The notes beneath the pieces were generated by a model, which was given only the letters and a program-made list of their open reading frames with translations, was not told the origin of the DNA and ran no database searches. A stretch of DNA of 64,000 bases from Lachnospiraceae bacterium (GTDB lineage Bacteria > Bacillota > Clostridia > Lachnospirales > Lachnospiraceae), in assembly GCA_017614155.1 (NCBI GenBank), contig JAGACK010000052.1, positions 1 through 64,000 of the forward strand, read 5' to 3'. A program made the translations under genes and the position numbers. Positions within the stretch are counted from its first letter, which is position 1. The number at the start of each line of letters is the position of its first letter. Positions 16,087 through 25,507 of the stretch are shown in pieces.

Positions 16087-19000
16087 CTATTTTTTGACTT
16101 TGATCTTGACCTGCTTCTTTCCGAACACATCGGAGGCTCCGTATGTCGCCTTTTTCTCATCACCGATGATCTGGATGTATGCATTCCCGCCGCCGCCGTT
16201 CGGTGCGATAACCGCATGGAAATCGGTACCCAGGCCTGAAGAAATATCATCCTTTCCCTTCGTTACGATCAGGTTTCCGCTCAGGATCTCGTCCACATCC
16301 TTACCGTTTTCAATGGCATCAATGTCTGCCTTTGTCAGTTTGAAGCCGGTTTTAAGCTTCGGACTATACTGTCCCAGGAACTTGTTCAGACCCTTTGCCT
16401 TCACCGTAAATCCCTTGTTGTCCTTATCTCCGGCGCAATAATTATTGCCCTTGCCTTTGACTGTGACATCGTAATCTGCGCCGTTTGCTTTGACGGTGAT
16501 CTCATAATCTGAGCCCATCTTCAGTACATTGCCCATAGCGTCCTTTACAACAAAGCTTTTTCGGTTCTTGACGGAAGTCTGAACCTTGGAGTCTGTTCCC
16601 CTTGCCGCATCCTCAGACACGATATACTTCAGGGTTACACTCTCTTCAGTCAGGATCTCTTTTCCAACCTTGAATTGTATATAATGCTGCTTTGAGCTGT
16701 CATTAAACTTGCCTGCCACATATGATCCCTTTATAGGATTTGCGGCAGCCTTTGCAGTACCGCCGGGTTTCTTATTAGCTGAATACTTTACTTTGACCAG
16801 ATTTGCCAGGCTCGCCTTCTCCTGTCCGTCGTATAAAATCCTGTATCCCAGAGTAGCTCCGGTCTTTACATACGGCACTCCGCCTTCAGGGACTTTGTCA
16901 TACTCAAAGACGATCTTTTCAGTTTTTGCCTTCGGTATTTTGTATAGGAAGGTACCATATACAACATAGAACACCGGCTTCTCGGCGCCATTGTCCAGAT
17001 TGAGATAGAAGTTGATCTTCTTGTCCCCGGGCATCGTATAATCCTGTCCCTTAACTTCTGTTACCTCGATATCATCGAGTCTGATGGCATCGATCTTTTC
17101 ATCACCGATATTCTTTCCATTCTTGTCTTTCTTCAGCGCAGCCTTAACTTCATCCAAAAGCCACTTATTAACCGCCGTCTCAAAGGTATCGTCTCCGGTA
17201 AAGGCATCCAGCTGATGGTTCGATGCTGAGCCCGTTTTAAGCTTTATATCCTTGATATCTTTCTTATCTACAATCCTGATCTTCGTGGTGATCTCACCGG
17301 TGTAAAAGCCTGTACCCGTTACTTTCACATCATACTCACCGGGGGAGAGCTGTCCATTATCTTTTCCGTCTACGGTGATGACCGCATCCTTCTTCCCGTT
17401 TTTGTTTGCTATAAGCTGGATCCCGGACATGGCATTTACCAGTTTGGTCTTTAAGCTTTTTATGTTTGTTTTATCCTTATAGAACCTCTTCTCCGTAACC
17501 GGTCCGTATACCAGATCCGTGTCCCCGATATCAGTCTTTTTGATCGAGAAATACTTCGTGGTCGTCGGATAACGATCCGCGTACTGGTTTTTGAAGGTGA
17601 TGAGCACACGCGGCGCCTTGCTGCAGAAATTGCTGTCATCCTTTCTCTCCACGATGTCATATACTTTTTTATTATTATAATAAACAGCCTTGTAGTCATA
17701 GCCTTCTAACAGAAGCTTTCCGCCGATATAAACATTCAGCATCACATCCGGGCTGTTGTCGTCCCCTCTGGCCTTCGCAAGCAGGTCGTCGACGGTATTG
17801 CGCGCTCCCGGCACGGACGCATACTCGCTCACCATTTTTGTCGGATCGGTCACATGTTTTTTTCCGGTATAGAACACGGAATCGCTGATCTCGATCGAAA
17901 GGATATTGTCACTGGCTGTTCTCGTCGGATCGAAGCCGGGAGTCCTTTCATCTATTACAGCGCGATAGATCGAATCCGTATTCAGGGTTAACGGGTTCCT
18001 TAATTGCGCACCCGTCTTTGCATCCGCCCAGTACCTGAATGTGCAAAGATTATTCAGTGTGATCTTTTCTTTTGCGGGAAGATTGATCTTTGCTGTCAGA
18101 TCAAAACCCTCACCTCTTGCTTCGGCATACTTAAACTCGTCTCTTACGGTTGTGATATTTGCTGCCGCCACTGAATTGACACTGACCTTTCCGTCCGGCA
18201 GTACAGCCAGTTCTTTTCCGGTATTGCTGTCAGAAACCGTCTTGAACTTGCCGATGTAAGTGACATTGTACTTCGGAAGCACATAATAGCCAAACCCGTC
18301 CGCATTGCTTCCGGTAAAGATGTAATTTGCGGAAGCCTTGAAGGGTTCATTCTGCAGATTCCAGGTCAGACCATAGCTGTAGGGTCTGGTCTCAAGCTGA
18401 TCCTTCTTTATGTTGTCGCCGAATACGGCAGTTACATCCTTGACATAGTAGCGTGAAGGTCTCGTGACATATTCCAATGCGGACATCCATTCGGGATCGT
18501 CCACAACTGTTCCCCTGAGCGCGTCAATGTTTCCCTTGTCCTCAACCTCAACACATTCATAGTTGGTCGCTTCCGCCTTTACGAGGTCATCGTAACGGAC
18601 AGAGAAATAGTTCTGCTTTGCAAGGAACCTGACAGGTCTTGCATTGACCTTGATTCCTGTGGAATTGACCGATACCTTTGTTTTCAGATAATTATCACTA
18701 TCTTTGATATAGAAATTCGCATCAAAGGTATCATTTACGCTCAGTGTGCCAAGTTTGCTGTTATTATACGGATCTGCTATCCTGCCGCCGGAAAGCTTTC
18801 CGACTTCCACGCCCAGATCATCCCAGCTGACGGCCTTGCCCTTTACGGTTGCCTTTGCGTTGTACCGGAGAGCCAGATCACTCTGACCGTAGTAGAATAC
18901 ACCCGGCTCTACCGTCATTGTTGCGTTATCACTGATAACATAGATCTCGCTTTCGCCAAACTCTAATTTTGCATCGTTGTGTTTGAACCAGTCCACATTA

Positions 19001-21663
19001 TTACGACCCTGATCGACGGGACATAGTTTTACATCATCATGGATCTTCAGGCGGTAGGTTGCATCACCAACAGAAGCCTGTGCTAAACCGCTACTAACAG
19101 ATATTTCCGTACTGCCTTCTTTATTCAGCGAAACCGCTGCACCTGTTTTTATGAAGGTGTCATAATTGAACGCCTTTCTGAAATCTTCTTCTGTTGCCTT
19201 CAAGCCGGGCTTGTTGGCGGAAATGATCGTACCGCCGATCTTTAGAGAAACCTTTCCAATTTCAAAATCGCTTCCCACGGGAACGGATTCCTTCTCGTAC
19301 ACAGGCACTACCGTGAAGTGGGCCTGATAACCGAGGGTTACATGATTTTCGCCGCCATAGTTCGCAAATTTTCCATCCGAGGAAGGATTCTTTCTGTAAA
19401 TCCAGTAAGTCTGCCCGGGAGCGAGCTCTTTCACGCTGCCATAGCTATAGATCTCCTTATGGGCGTCATCGATCTCCTCAAATGTCATCGCCTTCCTCTC
19501 GGTCACGCTCTTTGAAACCGTGTCAAAAGCATACACGCCTGCTTCATTGACTGATAAGAAGCATGAAGAGTATATATTGATATCACTGACCGTTTTTTCT
19601 TCCACTTTACCGGGAAGGCTTTTGATCAATCCGAACTTTTCACCGTTCTTTACAACCACGTTCGGCGTGCTGACATAATCGACCAGAGCGTCTATATCTG
19701 TTTCTTTGTCTTTTGTGAAAGTGACAGCCCCATCTTTACCCGGCTTATTGCCGCTGACCAATACAACAGTCGCGCTGCTGCCCAGCTTGTTTTCTCTGAG
19801 TTTTAAGGTAACCTTATCAAGATTCAGGCTGTAGTCCCGATCCCTGACCAGCTCGAAAGGCCGGTAAACTTTGTCATTCTTGTTAAGCTTTGAACTTTGA
19901 CCTGTACCAGGTTCGTTTTTGATTCCATTATCGCTTACGACAACCTGATCCTCATACGGAAATAATCCACCATACGGTACATCTTTAGGCTCTGCAGAAC
20001 CGGACGATATTACATACATCCCGGTATCCTTGATCGTAACAGGCTCCCCGTTTTCGCCTGCTTTCACATATACGGACATATTTGTATTCGCCCCATTGTT
20101 ACTGATGTACACACGGCTGACTTCGGTTCCGTTATTGCTGACCTCAAGAACGATCCTATAAGGTTTGGAGTTATCAGAGACCACATCGTTGATCAGCAAT
20201 ATTCCCGCAGTTAATTGAGACACACTGAATTCTCTTTCCGGAAAACCATACTCATAAGCCTTCCATTCGTCTGTGTATCCGTAACTCGCATAGGTAATGT
20301 GCTCGTTTTTAGTCCTAAACGGCGTTACATTGAAACCCATCATCTTATCTTCTTTTCTCGTACGGGTAATAATGACATAATCTGTCGCCGGGGCCTTATC
20401 AGTCGATGAAGGTTTACCACCTTCATACACACGCCAGCCCGCGCTGCTCCTTAGGATATTCCAGCTGGCTGTCTCCCAATCTTCCTTTTTTTCAATGCGG
20501 TATTCATCCGTTCCGCCAGCTTCGCCTTTAGATATACTAAATTGCACCTTTTCATCTTCAATATAAGAAAAACCCGATACGGTTGCTACAGGTGATACTT
20601 TATTATCGAGAAATGTTTTGTCTACGCTGGCATAGCCTCCCGAGCTCAATTCGACAAAAAGACCTTTTACTGTTCCCGCATCTTTGCCATACAGGCAGCT
20701 GATGTCAGCCTTTTCCCCTGCCGCAACAGAACTGTTTATTATTGTCTCAGCCCGGTAAAGGGAGTCCGTGCTGTAAAAAGCTTTAATTTCCTCATCAAAT
20801 GAAACCTGCCACGCATCACAAGAAACAGTCATATTTACAGGCTTATCTTTATACAATGTGTCGCCGGCGGTATATGTGTTACCGGAAATATCTCCACCGA
20901 TCTTATAAATATGGCCTGATTCTTTTCCAACATATATACTGCCTGTCCCGGGACAGATCATATTTCCTTTCGCATCATGTGCCAGTTCTCTGGGTCCGCC
21001 TTCTCCGCCAAAATCATCGTATAGAACTGGATTGTCGTAAGAATCCTTTTCGTTGTACTGGATCCCATTACCGGAAATGATAACGCCCAATAAGCTGTCC
21101 CATGAAACAGCTGTATTCGTTGAAATGCAGATCTTCCCGGGTATTGTCTTATCTCCGTTGATAAGGACATACCCTTCCCTGGTTCCATTAATACTGATTC
21201 CTATATCATCTCCGTTTTTTGCAACGGATACAGTTGTCGGTGACGCCCAGCTATAGCCGGGGACGCTGACAAAACTTACGGTTAATCCATCAACCTCCGT
21301 CCCTGCATGTGTCCAGTCAAACTTTGAAACATATGAGCCTGAATCTCCTGCAGGTTCTTCCGCAGGCTCCTGTTCCTGTTCAGGCTCTTCCACCAATTCC
21401 GGCTCACCTGCAGTTTCCTGCTCAGGCTCTCCTGCCTGCTCCGGCTCCTGTTCCGGCTCCGAAATATCTTCCCCGGCTGCAGGTTCCGGTTCTTCCACCG
21501 ATCCTTCGACCGGCGCCTCTGTACCCGCGTTCTCTGATGCCGCTTCTGCGCCGGTGTTTTCAGGCGCGGTGATCTGACCCGTCGCAAACGCCGAGGTGTT
21601 CATGCCAAGCACCATGGACAGCGCAAGCACTAACGACAGCACTTTCTTCCAGTTTCTTCTCAT
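16087..21663 (-). CDS. Giant secreted surface protein with Glu/Pro-rich linker
   Basis: A 1858-residue protein. The ATG at 21663 has GGGAGGAG upstream and gives a classical signal peptide: MRRNWKKVLSLVLALSMVLG, with cleavage near AFA-TG. Residues about 30-115 are a repetitive Glu/Pro linker (EEPEQEQEPAEEPAG). The rest is beta-rich, with Ig-like or MBG-like segments (KTGATLGYRILYDGQEK; DYEITVKANGADYDVTVKGK) repeated in diverged form to the end. No LPXTG, transmembrane anchor or obvious catalytic motif is seen, so attachment may be non-covalent. It is isolated by terminators on both sides, so it is a single-gene unit. Adhesin or structural role is inference. Confidence 0.8.
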   Translation of the reverse strand: MRRNWKKVLSLVLALSMVLGMNTSAFATGQITAPENTGAEAASENAGTEAPVEGSVEEPEPAAGEDISEPEQEPEQAGEPEQETAGEPELVEEPEQEQEPAEEPAGDSGSYVSKFDWTHAGTEVDGLTVSFVSVPGYSWASPTTVSVAKNGDDIGISINGTREGYVLINGDKTIPGKICISTNTAVSWDSLLGVIISGNGIQYNEKDSYDNPVLYDDFGGEGGPRELAHDAKGNMICPGTGSIYVGKESGHIYKIGGDISGNTYTAGDTLYKDKPVNMTVSCDAWQVSFDEEIKAFYSTDSLYRAETIINSSVAAGEKADISCLYGKDAGTVKGLFVELSSGGYASVDKTFLDNKVSPVATVSGFSYIEDEKVQFSISKGEAGGTDEYRIEKKEDWETASWNILRSSAGWRVYEGGKPSSTDKAPATDYVIITRTRKEDKMMGFNVTPFRTKNEHITYASYGYTDEWKAYEYGFPEREFSVSQLTAGILLINDVVSDNSKPYRIVLEVSNNGTEVSRVYISNNGANTNMSVYVKAGENGEPVTIKDTGMYVISSGSAEPKDVPYGGLFPYEDQVVVSDNGIKNEPGTGQSSKLNKNDKVYRPFELVRDRDYSLNLDKVTLKLRENKLGSSATVVLVSGNKPGKDGAVTFTKDKETDIDALVDYVSTPNVVVKNGEKFGLIKSLPGKVEEKTVSDINIYSSCFLSVNEAGVYAFDTVSKSVTERKAMTFEEIDDAHKEIYSYGSVKELAPGQTYWIYRKNPSSDGKFANYGGENHVTLGYQAHFTVVPVYEKESVPVGSDFEIGKVSLKIGGTIISANKPGLKATEEDFRKAFNYDTFIKTGAAVSLNKEGSTEISVSSGLAQASVGDATYRLKIHDDVKLCPVDQGRNNVDWFKHNDAKLEFGESEIYVISDNATMTVEPGVFYYGQSDLALRYNAKATVKGKAVSWDDLGVEVGKLSGGRIADPYNNSKLGTLSVNDTFDANFYIKDSDNYLKTKVSVNSTGIKVNARPVRFLAKQNYFSVRYDDLVKAEATNYECVEVEDKGNIDALRGTVVDDPEWMSALEYVTRPSRYYVKDVTAVFGDNIKKDQLETRPYSYGLTWNLQNEPFKASANYIFTGSNADGFGYYVLPKYNVTYIGKFKTVSDSNTGKELAVLPDGKVSVNSVAAANITTVRDEFKYAEARGEGFDLTAKINLPAKEKITLNNLCTFRYWADAKTGAQLRNPLTLNTDSIYRAVIDERTPGFDPTRTASDNILSIEISDSVFYTGKKHVTDPTKMVSEYASVPGARNTVDDLLAKARGDDNSPDVMLNVYIGGKLLLEGYDYKAVYYNNKKVYDIVERKDDSNFCSKAPRVLITFKNQYADRYPTTTKYFSIKKTDIGDTDLVYGPVTEKRFYKDKTNIKSLKTKLVNAMSGIQLIANKNGKKDAVITVDGKDNGQLSPGEYDVKVTGTGFYTGEITTKIRIVDKKDIKDIKLKTGSASNHQLDAFTGDDTFETAVNKWLLDEVKAALKKDKNGKNIGDEKIDAIRLDDIEVTEVKGQDYTMPGDKKINFYLNLDNGAEKPVFYVVYGTFLYKIPKAKTEKIVFEYDKVPEGGVPYVKTGATLGYRILYDGQEKASLANLVKVKYSANKKPGGTAKAAANPIKGSYVAGKFNDSSKQHYIQFKVGKEILTEESVTLKYIVSEDAARGTDSKVQTSVKNRKSFVVKDAMGNVLKMGSDYEITVKANGADYDVTVKGKGNNYCAGDKDNKGFTVKAKGLNKFLGQYSPKLKTGFKLTKADIDAIENGKDVDEILSGNLIVTKGKDDISSGLGTDFHAVIAPNGGGGNAYIQIIGDEKKATYGASDVFGKKQVKIKVKK

Positions 21664-21713
21664 TGCAACTTCTCCTCCCTGTTTATCGTCCATTACTGGT
21701 TGACATAAAACAA

Positions 21714-21735
21714 GTCAGGGAAACATCTCCCTGAC
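21714..21735 (-). terminator. Terminator after pnp
   Basis: GTCAGGGA / TCCCTGAC forms an 8-bp stem with TTGTTTTA after it on the minus strand, between the pnp stop and the giant protein gene. Confidence 0.75.
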
Positions 21736-21751
21736 CCGTTTTTTGATTTTA

Positions 21752-23842
21752 TTATTTTGCGTCTTTGATCGAGAATACCATGCGTCCCATCTTGTCCTTG
21801 CCAAGGCACTTCACCCTGACATGGTCGCCGAGCGTCAGCTCATCCTCGACGCGGTTGATACGGCGGTTTGCGATCCTTGAGATGTGGACCATGCCCTCCT
21901 TGCCGGGCGCAAACTCGACGAAGGCGCCGAATTCCTTGATGGATACGACTGTTCCCTCATAGAACTGCCCATCCTCGTATTCGGTGACAATCATCTGTAT
22001 CATCTCGATAGCCTTGTCCATGGATGCCTGATCCTGTCCGCATACGGAAACTGCTCCGTCGTCCGTGATATCGATCTTCACGCCGGTACGGGCGATAATC
22101 TCGTTGATGGTCTTTCCTCTCTGTCCGACCACCTCTCCGATCTTTTCGGGATCGATCTGGATCTGGACGATCTTGGGAGCATATTTGCCAAGTTCCTTCC
22201 TGGGCTCTGCTATGGCATTCTTCATCACATTCTCCATGATGAAATCCCTTGCCTCGTGGCACTGGGAAATAGCCTGCTCGACTATCGGACGTGTCAGACC
22301 GTGGATCTTGATATCCATCTGGATGGCTGTGATCCCCTTGTGGGTACCGGCAACCTTGAAGTCCATATCTCCGAAGAAGTCCTCAAGTCCCTGGATATCC
22401 GTCAGGACGATGAAATCATCATCCGTATCGCCTGTCACAAGTCCGCAGGAGATTCCTGCAACCTGATCCTTTACGGGAACGCCTGCTGCCATCAAAGCCA
22501 TGCTTGAGGCGCAGATCGAAGCCTGTGAGGTAGAGCCGTTTGACTCGAAGGTCTCGGATACCGCACGGATCGCATACGGGAATTCAGCCTCTGTGGGAAG
22601 CACCGGAAGCATTGCACGCTCTGCCAAAGCTCCGTGTCCTATCTCACGCCTTCCCGGACCTCTTGAGACCTTGGTCTCTCCTACCGAATATGACGGGAAA
22701 TTGTACTGATGTATGTATCTCTTCTCGGTAATGTTCTCATCAAGTCCGTCAACCTTCTGCTTTTCGGAAAGCGGAGCAAGCGTGATCACATCGCAGATCT
22801 GTGTCTGTCCTCTGGTGAACATTGCTGAGCCGTGAACCCTGGGGATGATATCAATCTCTGCCGCAAGCGGGCGGATCTGCTTGATATCCCTGCCGTCAGG
22901 TCTCTTGTGATCCTTCAGGATCATCTTTCTCACGGTCTTCTTCTGATACTGGTACATAGCCTCGCCGATGATCGGAGCCCATTCTTCATTATCCTTTAAT
23001 GCCTCCTCAACCTTTGCTGTAGCCTCGGCAACGGCTTCCTCCCTGGCCTGCTTGTCATCATTGAAGGTGGCCTTTTCCATCTCCTCGGGAGGAACGATCT
23101 TTTTGATCTCGTCAAAGAGCGCCTCGGGAACCGCGCAGCTGACATAGTCATGCTTCGGCTTGCCTTCCTTTGCGGCGATCTCCTTGAAGAACTCGATAAC
23201 CTTCAGGTTCACATCATGAGCCATGTAGATGGCCTCAAGCATCTTGTCATCGGGTATCTCGTTGCAGCCTGCTTCAATCATGATGACTTTCTGTCCGACT
23301 GATGCTACCGTAAGCCTCATGTCGCCCTTGTCCCAGGTTGCCTGGTCGGGATTGACGATGAACTTCCCGTCCTGCATTCCGATCTGTGTCATGGCGCAGG
23401 GGCCGTCAAACGGGATATCGGATATGGTCGTTGCAAGCGCGCATCCAAGCATTCCGACAAGCTCCGGACGTGCCTGGGGATCAACCGACATTACCATCGC
23501 ATCCAGAGTCACATCATTTCTGTAGTCCTTCGGGAAAAGCGGTCTCATGGGACGGTCGATGACACGTGAAGTCAGGATCGCGTTCTCTGAAGCCTTTCCT
23601 TCTCTTTTATTAAATCCTCCGGGCATTTTTCCTGCCGAGTAGAATTTTTCCTCGTACTCAACCGAAAGCGGGAAGAAATCGATGCCTTCCCTGGGCTGTT
23701 TTGAAGCTGTAGCCGTACACAGCACCGTGGTCTCGCCATAGTGCATGAAAGCACAGCCGTTTGCCTGTTTTCCGACTCTTCCGATATCGATTGAAAGTGT
23801 CTTGCCTGCAAGTTCCATTGAATAAGTTCTGTAGTCTGCCAT
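21752..23842 (-). CDS. pnp: Polynucleotide phosphorylase
   Basis: A 696-residue enzyme of normal length that degrades RNA 3' to 5' with phosphate, releasing nucleoside diphosphates. Two RNase PH domains are visible (FMHYGETTVLCTATASKQPR; EIGHGALAERAMLPVLP and GDMDFKVAGTHKGITAIQMD), then a KH domain (KIGEVVGQRGKTINEIIARTG) and a C-terminal S1 domain (YEGTVVSIKEFGAFVEFAPG). It follows rpsO by 93 bases, the common rpsO-pnp order. The leader contains a stem-loop and a long purine-rich tract. Confidence 0.97.
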   Translation of the reverse strand: MADYRTYSMELAGKTLSIDIGRVGKQANGCAFMHYGETTVLCTATASKQPREGIDFFPLSVEYEEKFYSAGKMPGGFNKREGKASENAILTSRVIDRPMRPLFPKDYRNDVTLDAMVMSVDPQARPELVGMLGCALATTISDIPFDGPCAMTQIGMQDGKFIVNPDQATWDKGDMRLTVASVGQKVIMIEAGCNEIPDDKMLEAIYMAHDVNLKVIEFFKEIAAKEGKPKHDYVSCAVPEALFDEIKKIVPPEEMEKATFNDDKQAREEAVAEATAKVEEALKDNEEWAPIIGEAMYQYQKKTVRKMILKDHKRPDGRDIKQIRPLAAEIDIIPRVHGSAMFTRGQTQICDVITLAPLSEKQKVDGLDENITEKRYIHQYNFPSYSVGETKVSRGPGRREIGHGALAERAMLPVLPTEAEFPYAIRAVSETFESNGSTSQASICASSMALMAAGVPVKDQVAGISCGLVTGDTDDDFIVLTDIQGLEDFFGDMDFKVAGTHKGITAIQMDIKIHGLTRPIVEQAISQCHEARDFIMENVMKNAIAEPRKELGKYAPKIVQIQIDPEKIGEVVGQRGKTINEIIARTGVKIDITDDGAVSVCGQDQASMDKAIEMIQMIVTEYEDGQFYEGTVVSIKEFGAFVEFAPGKEGMVHISRIANRRINRVEDELTLGDHVRVKCLGKDKMGRMVFSIKDAK

Positions 23843-23898
23843 TTTTCTTTTCCTTCCTTCTTCTTTTCTTCTCTTCTTCGTCTTCTTCTTATCTTAAA

Positions 23899-23925
23899 CA
23901 GGGCGGAACTGTACCGTTCCGCCCT
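23899..23925 (-). terminator. Stem-loop between rpsO and pnp
   Basis: CAGGGCGGAAC / GTTCCGCCCTG is a perfect 11-bp stem with a short loop followed by TTTAAG. In many bacteria the rpsO-pnp hairpin is both a partial terminator and an RNase III processing site through which PNPase autoregulates. The U-tract is weak, so read-through into pnp is expected. Confidence 0.65.
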
Positions 23926-23935
23926 GAATATGATC

Positions 23936-24202
23936 TTACTTTCTGATGCCGAGCTTTTCGATGATGCTTCTGTATCTTTCGATATCCTTCTTCTTGAGAT
24001 AATCAAGGAGTCCGCGGCGCTGACCTACCATCTTCAGAAGACCGCGTCTTGAGTGGTGGTCGTTATTATTCTCCTTCAGGTGCTCGGTAAGTTCCCTGAT
24101 CCTCTCCGTGAGGATCGCTATCTGAACCTCAGGTGAGCCGGTATCGCCGGGCTTCTTTGCGTACTTCTCGATGATCTCTGTCTTCTTTTCCTTTGTAATC
24201 AT
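23936..24202 (-). CDS. rpsO: 30S ribosomal protein S15
   Basis: An 88-residue S15 of standard length. It has [40 protein letters not shown] and [15 protein letters not shown], the 16S rRNA-binding signature. The site GGAGAAACTAAA precedes the ATG. It is transcribed ahead of pnp. A 190-bp gap with a long palindromic repeat separates it from the NlpC/P60 gene, so it probably has its own promoter. Confidence 0.97.
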   Translation of the reverse strand: MITKEKKTEIIEKYAKKPGDTGSPEVQIAILTERIRELTEHLKENNNDHHSRRGLLKMVGQRRGLLDYLKKKDIERYRSIIEKLGIRK

Positions 24203-24329
24203 TTTAGTTTCTCCTTTATACTTATACTATATTCTCGAACTGCTAAGTTAAGGGCTTTGAGATGCCGCACAACTGGGCAGCCGAACACAACATTCAGTAT
24301 TTTAGCACACTGCATGCCCTGCGTCAACC

Positions 24330-24384
24330 GGGGAGACAGGGGGACCGTCCTTTGGGAGACAAAAGGACCGTCCCCCTGTCTCCC
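24330..24384. repeat. Long inverted repeat, GGGGAGACAGGGGGACCGTCC type
   Basis: Two 21-nt arms (24330-24350 and 24364-24384) pair with one mismatch around a 13-nt loop. It lies 9 bases after the NlpC/P60 stop. There is no U-tract, so it is not a classical terminator. The GGACCGTCCCC core belongs to a palindrome type seen dispersed in Firmicute genomes. Confidence 0.7.
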
Positions 24385-24393
24385 CTGTCTCCC

Positions 24394-25488
24394 TCACTCT
24401 TTGATTACACGGCGGATGGCGTAGGGGGTGCGGTAGTAGGCGTTCGAGATCTTGATGCCGCTGCGGGGGTTCGAGGCATGGATGATCTGCCCGCCGCCGA
24501 TGTAGATGGCGACATGGTTCACGGTTCCGCCCTTGCCGTAGAAGAACAGGTCGCCCGGCTTGGCATCGGCTCCGGCGATCTTGGTGCCGCAGCGAGCCTG
24601 CTCCCTCGAAGTACGAGGCAGGCTGATATTGTATTTCTTGTATATCTGCATGACATAGCCTGAGCAGTCGGCGCCCTTCGTAAGCGAAGTGCCGCCCCAT
24701 ACATAGCGGTTGCCCAGGAACTGCTTTGCGTAATTGACCAGATTGATGCGCAGATCCGAGACTCCCATGCCGTAGCGGAGCTCCGTCATCGTGACTGCCT
24801 TGTCAAGCTGCTCAGAAAGCGTCACAAATTCCGTGCTGACATAGCCCTGATCCTCATCGATCGCAATCTTCACCCAGGGATCGTTGACCTCGCCTTCAAG
24901 CACCTCCAGCTCCTCGTCCATGGGAACCATCGTGACTACGGAAGACTCTGTCGTAGGCTGTTCGCGGACAAAAAGGGTCGTGGTTGTGACCTTCGCGACT
25001 AAAGTAATGACCTGTCTGGCCCTTTCCTTTGCTTCTTCTCCGGTGAGGAGATAGTCAAGCGTGACATATCCGTCCACCTTGCCGGATTTGATATGCGCCC
25101 ACCCGTCATCGACGGAAAGGATCTCGCAGCCGGCATTTCTCGTCATCTTGCCCACCAGATTCGAGTCCTCGTTCGGCGCTTCCCTTACATTTAAATGATT
25201 TTCGACCACGGCAATGCCCAGATTCTTGTAGCCTGCCATGGTCTCCTCTATCTGGCCCTCCCTGAGAGCCTGCTCATCTATGCCTGTCGAAGCTCCCGCT
25301 GACGCCTGCCCCATGATCTCGTTTGAAGCCACCACATCAAAAATGCCCATTTCAAGCTTGCTGCCCGCTCCGGCAGTAAGAAGTACCCCGGATCCTCCGC
25401 CGGCGTACGCGCAGACGGTCCGGATGAAAGTCATCGCCGTTATGAATCCTGCCAGAAATATGGCTTTTTTCAGCGAAATACCCTTCAT
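24394..25488 (-). CDS. Secreted NlpC/P60 peptidoglycan hydrolase with SH3 domains
   Basis: A 364-residue protein with an N-terminal membrane/signal segment (KKAIFLAGFITAMTFIRTVC). Two bacterial SH3 domains lie at about 85-150 and 165-225 (HLNVREAPNEDSNLVGKMTR; TTLFVREQPTTESSVVTMVP). The catalytic domain at about 245-364 has Cys in KGADCSGYVMQIYKK, His in VNHVAIYIGGG and IIHASNP. This arrangement cleaves D-gamma-Glu-diaminopimelate bonds in stem peptides, as in other cell-separation endopeptidases. It starts 19 bases after the Na/Pi transporter gene and likely ends the superoperon. Confidence 0.9.
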   Translation of the reverse strand: MKGISLKKAIFLAGFITAMTFIRTVCAYAGGGSGVLLTAGAGSKLEMGIFDVVASNEIMGQASAGASTGIDEQALREGQIEETMAGYKNLGIAVVENHLNVREAPNEDSNLVGKMTRNAGCEILSVDDGWAHIKSGKVDGYVTLDYLLTGEEAKERARQVITLVAKVTTTTLFVREQPTTESSVVTMVPMDEELEVLEGEVNDPWVKIAIDEDQGYVSTEFVTLSEQLDKAVTMTELRYGMGVSDLRINLVNYAKQFLGNRYVWGGTSLTKGADCSGYVMQIYKKYNISLPRTSREQARCGTKIAGADAKPGDLFFYGKGGTVNHVAIYIGGGQIIHASNPRSGIKISNAYYRTPYAIRRVIKE

Positions 25489-25507
25489 GGCCCCCCTTCT
25501 TCTCAGG

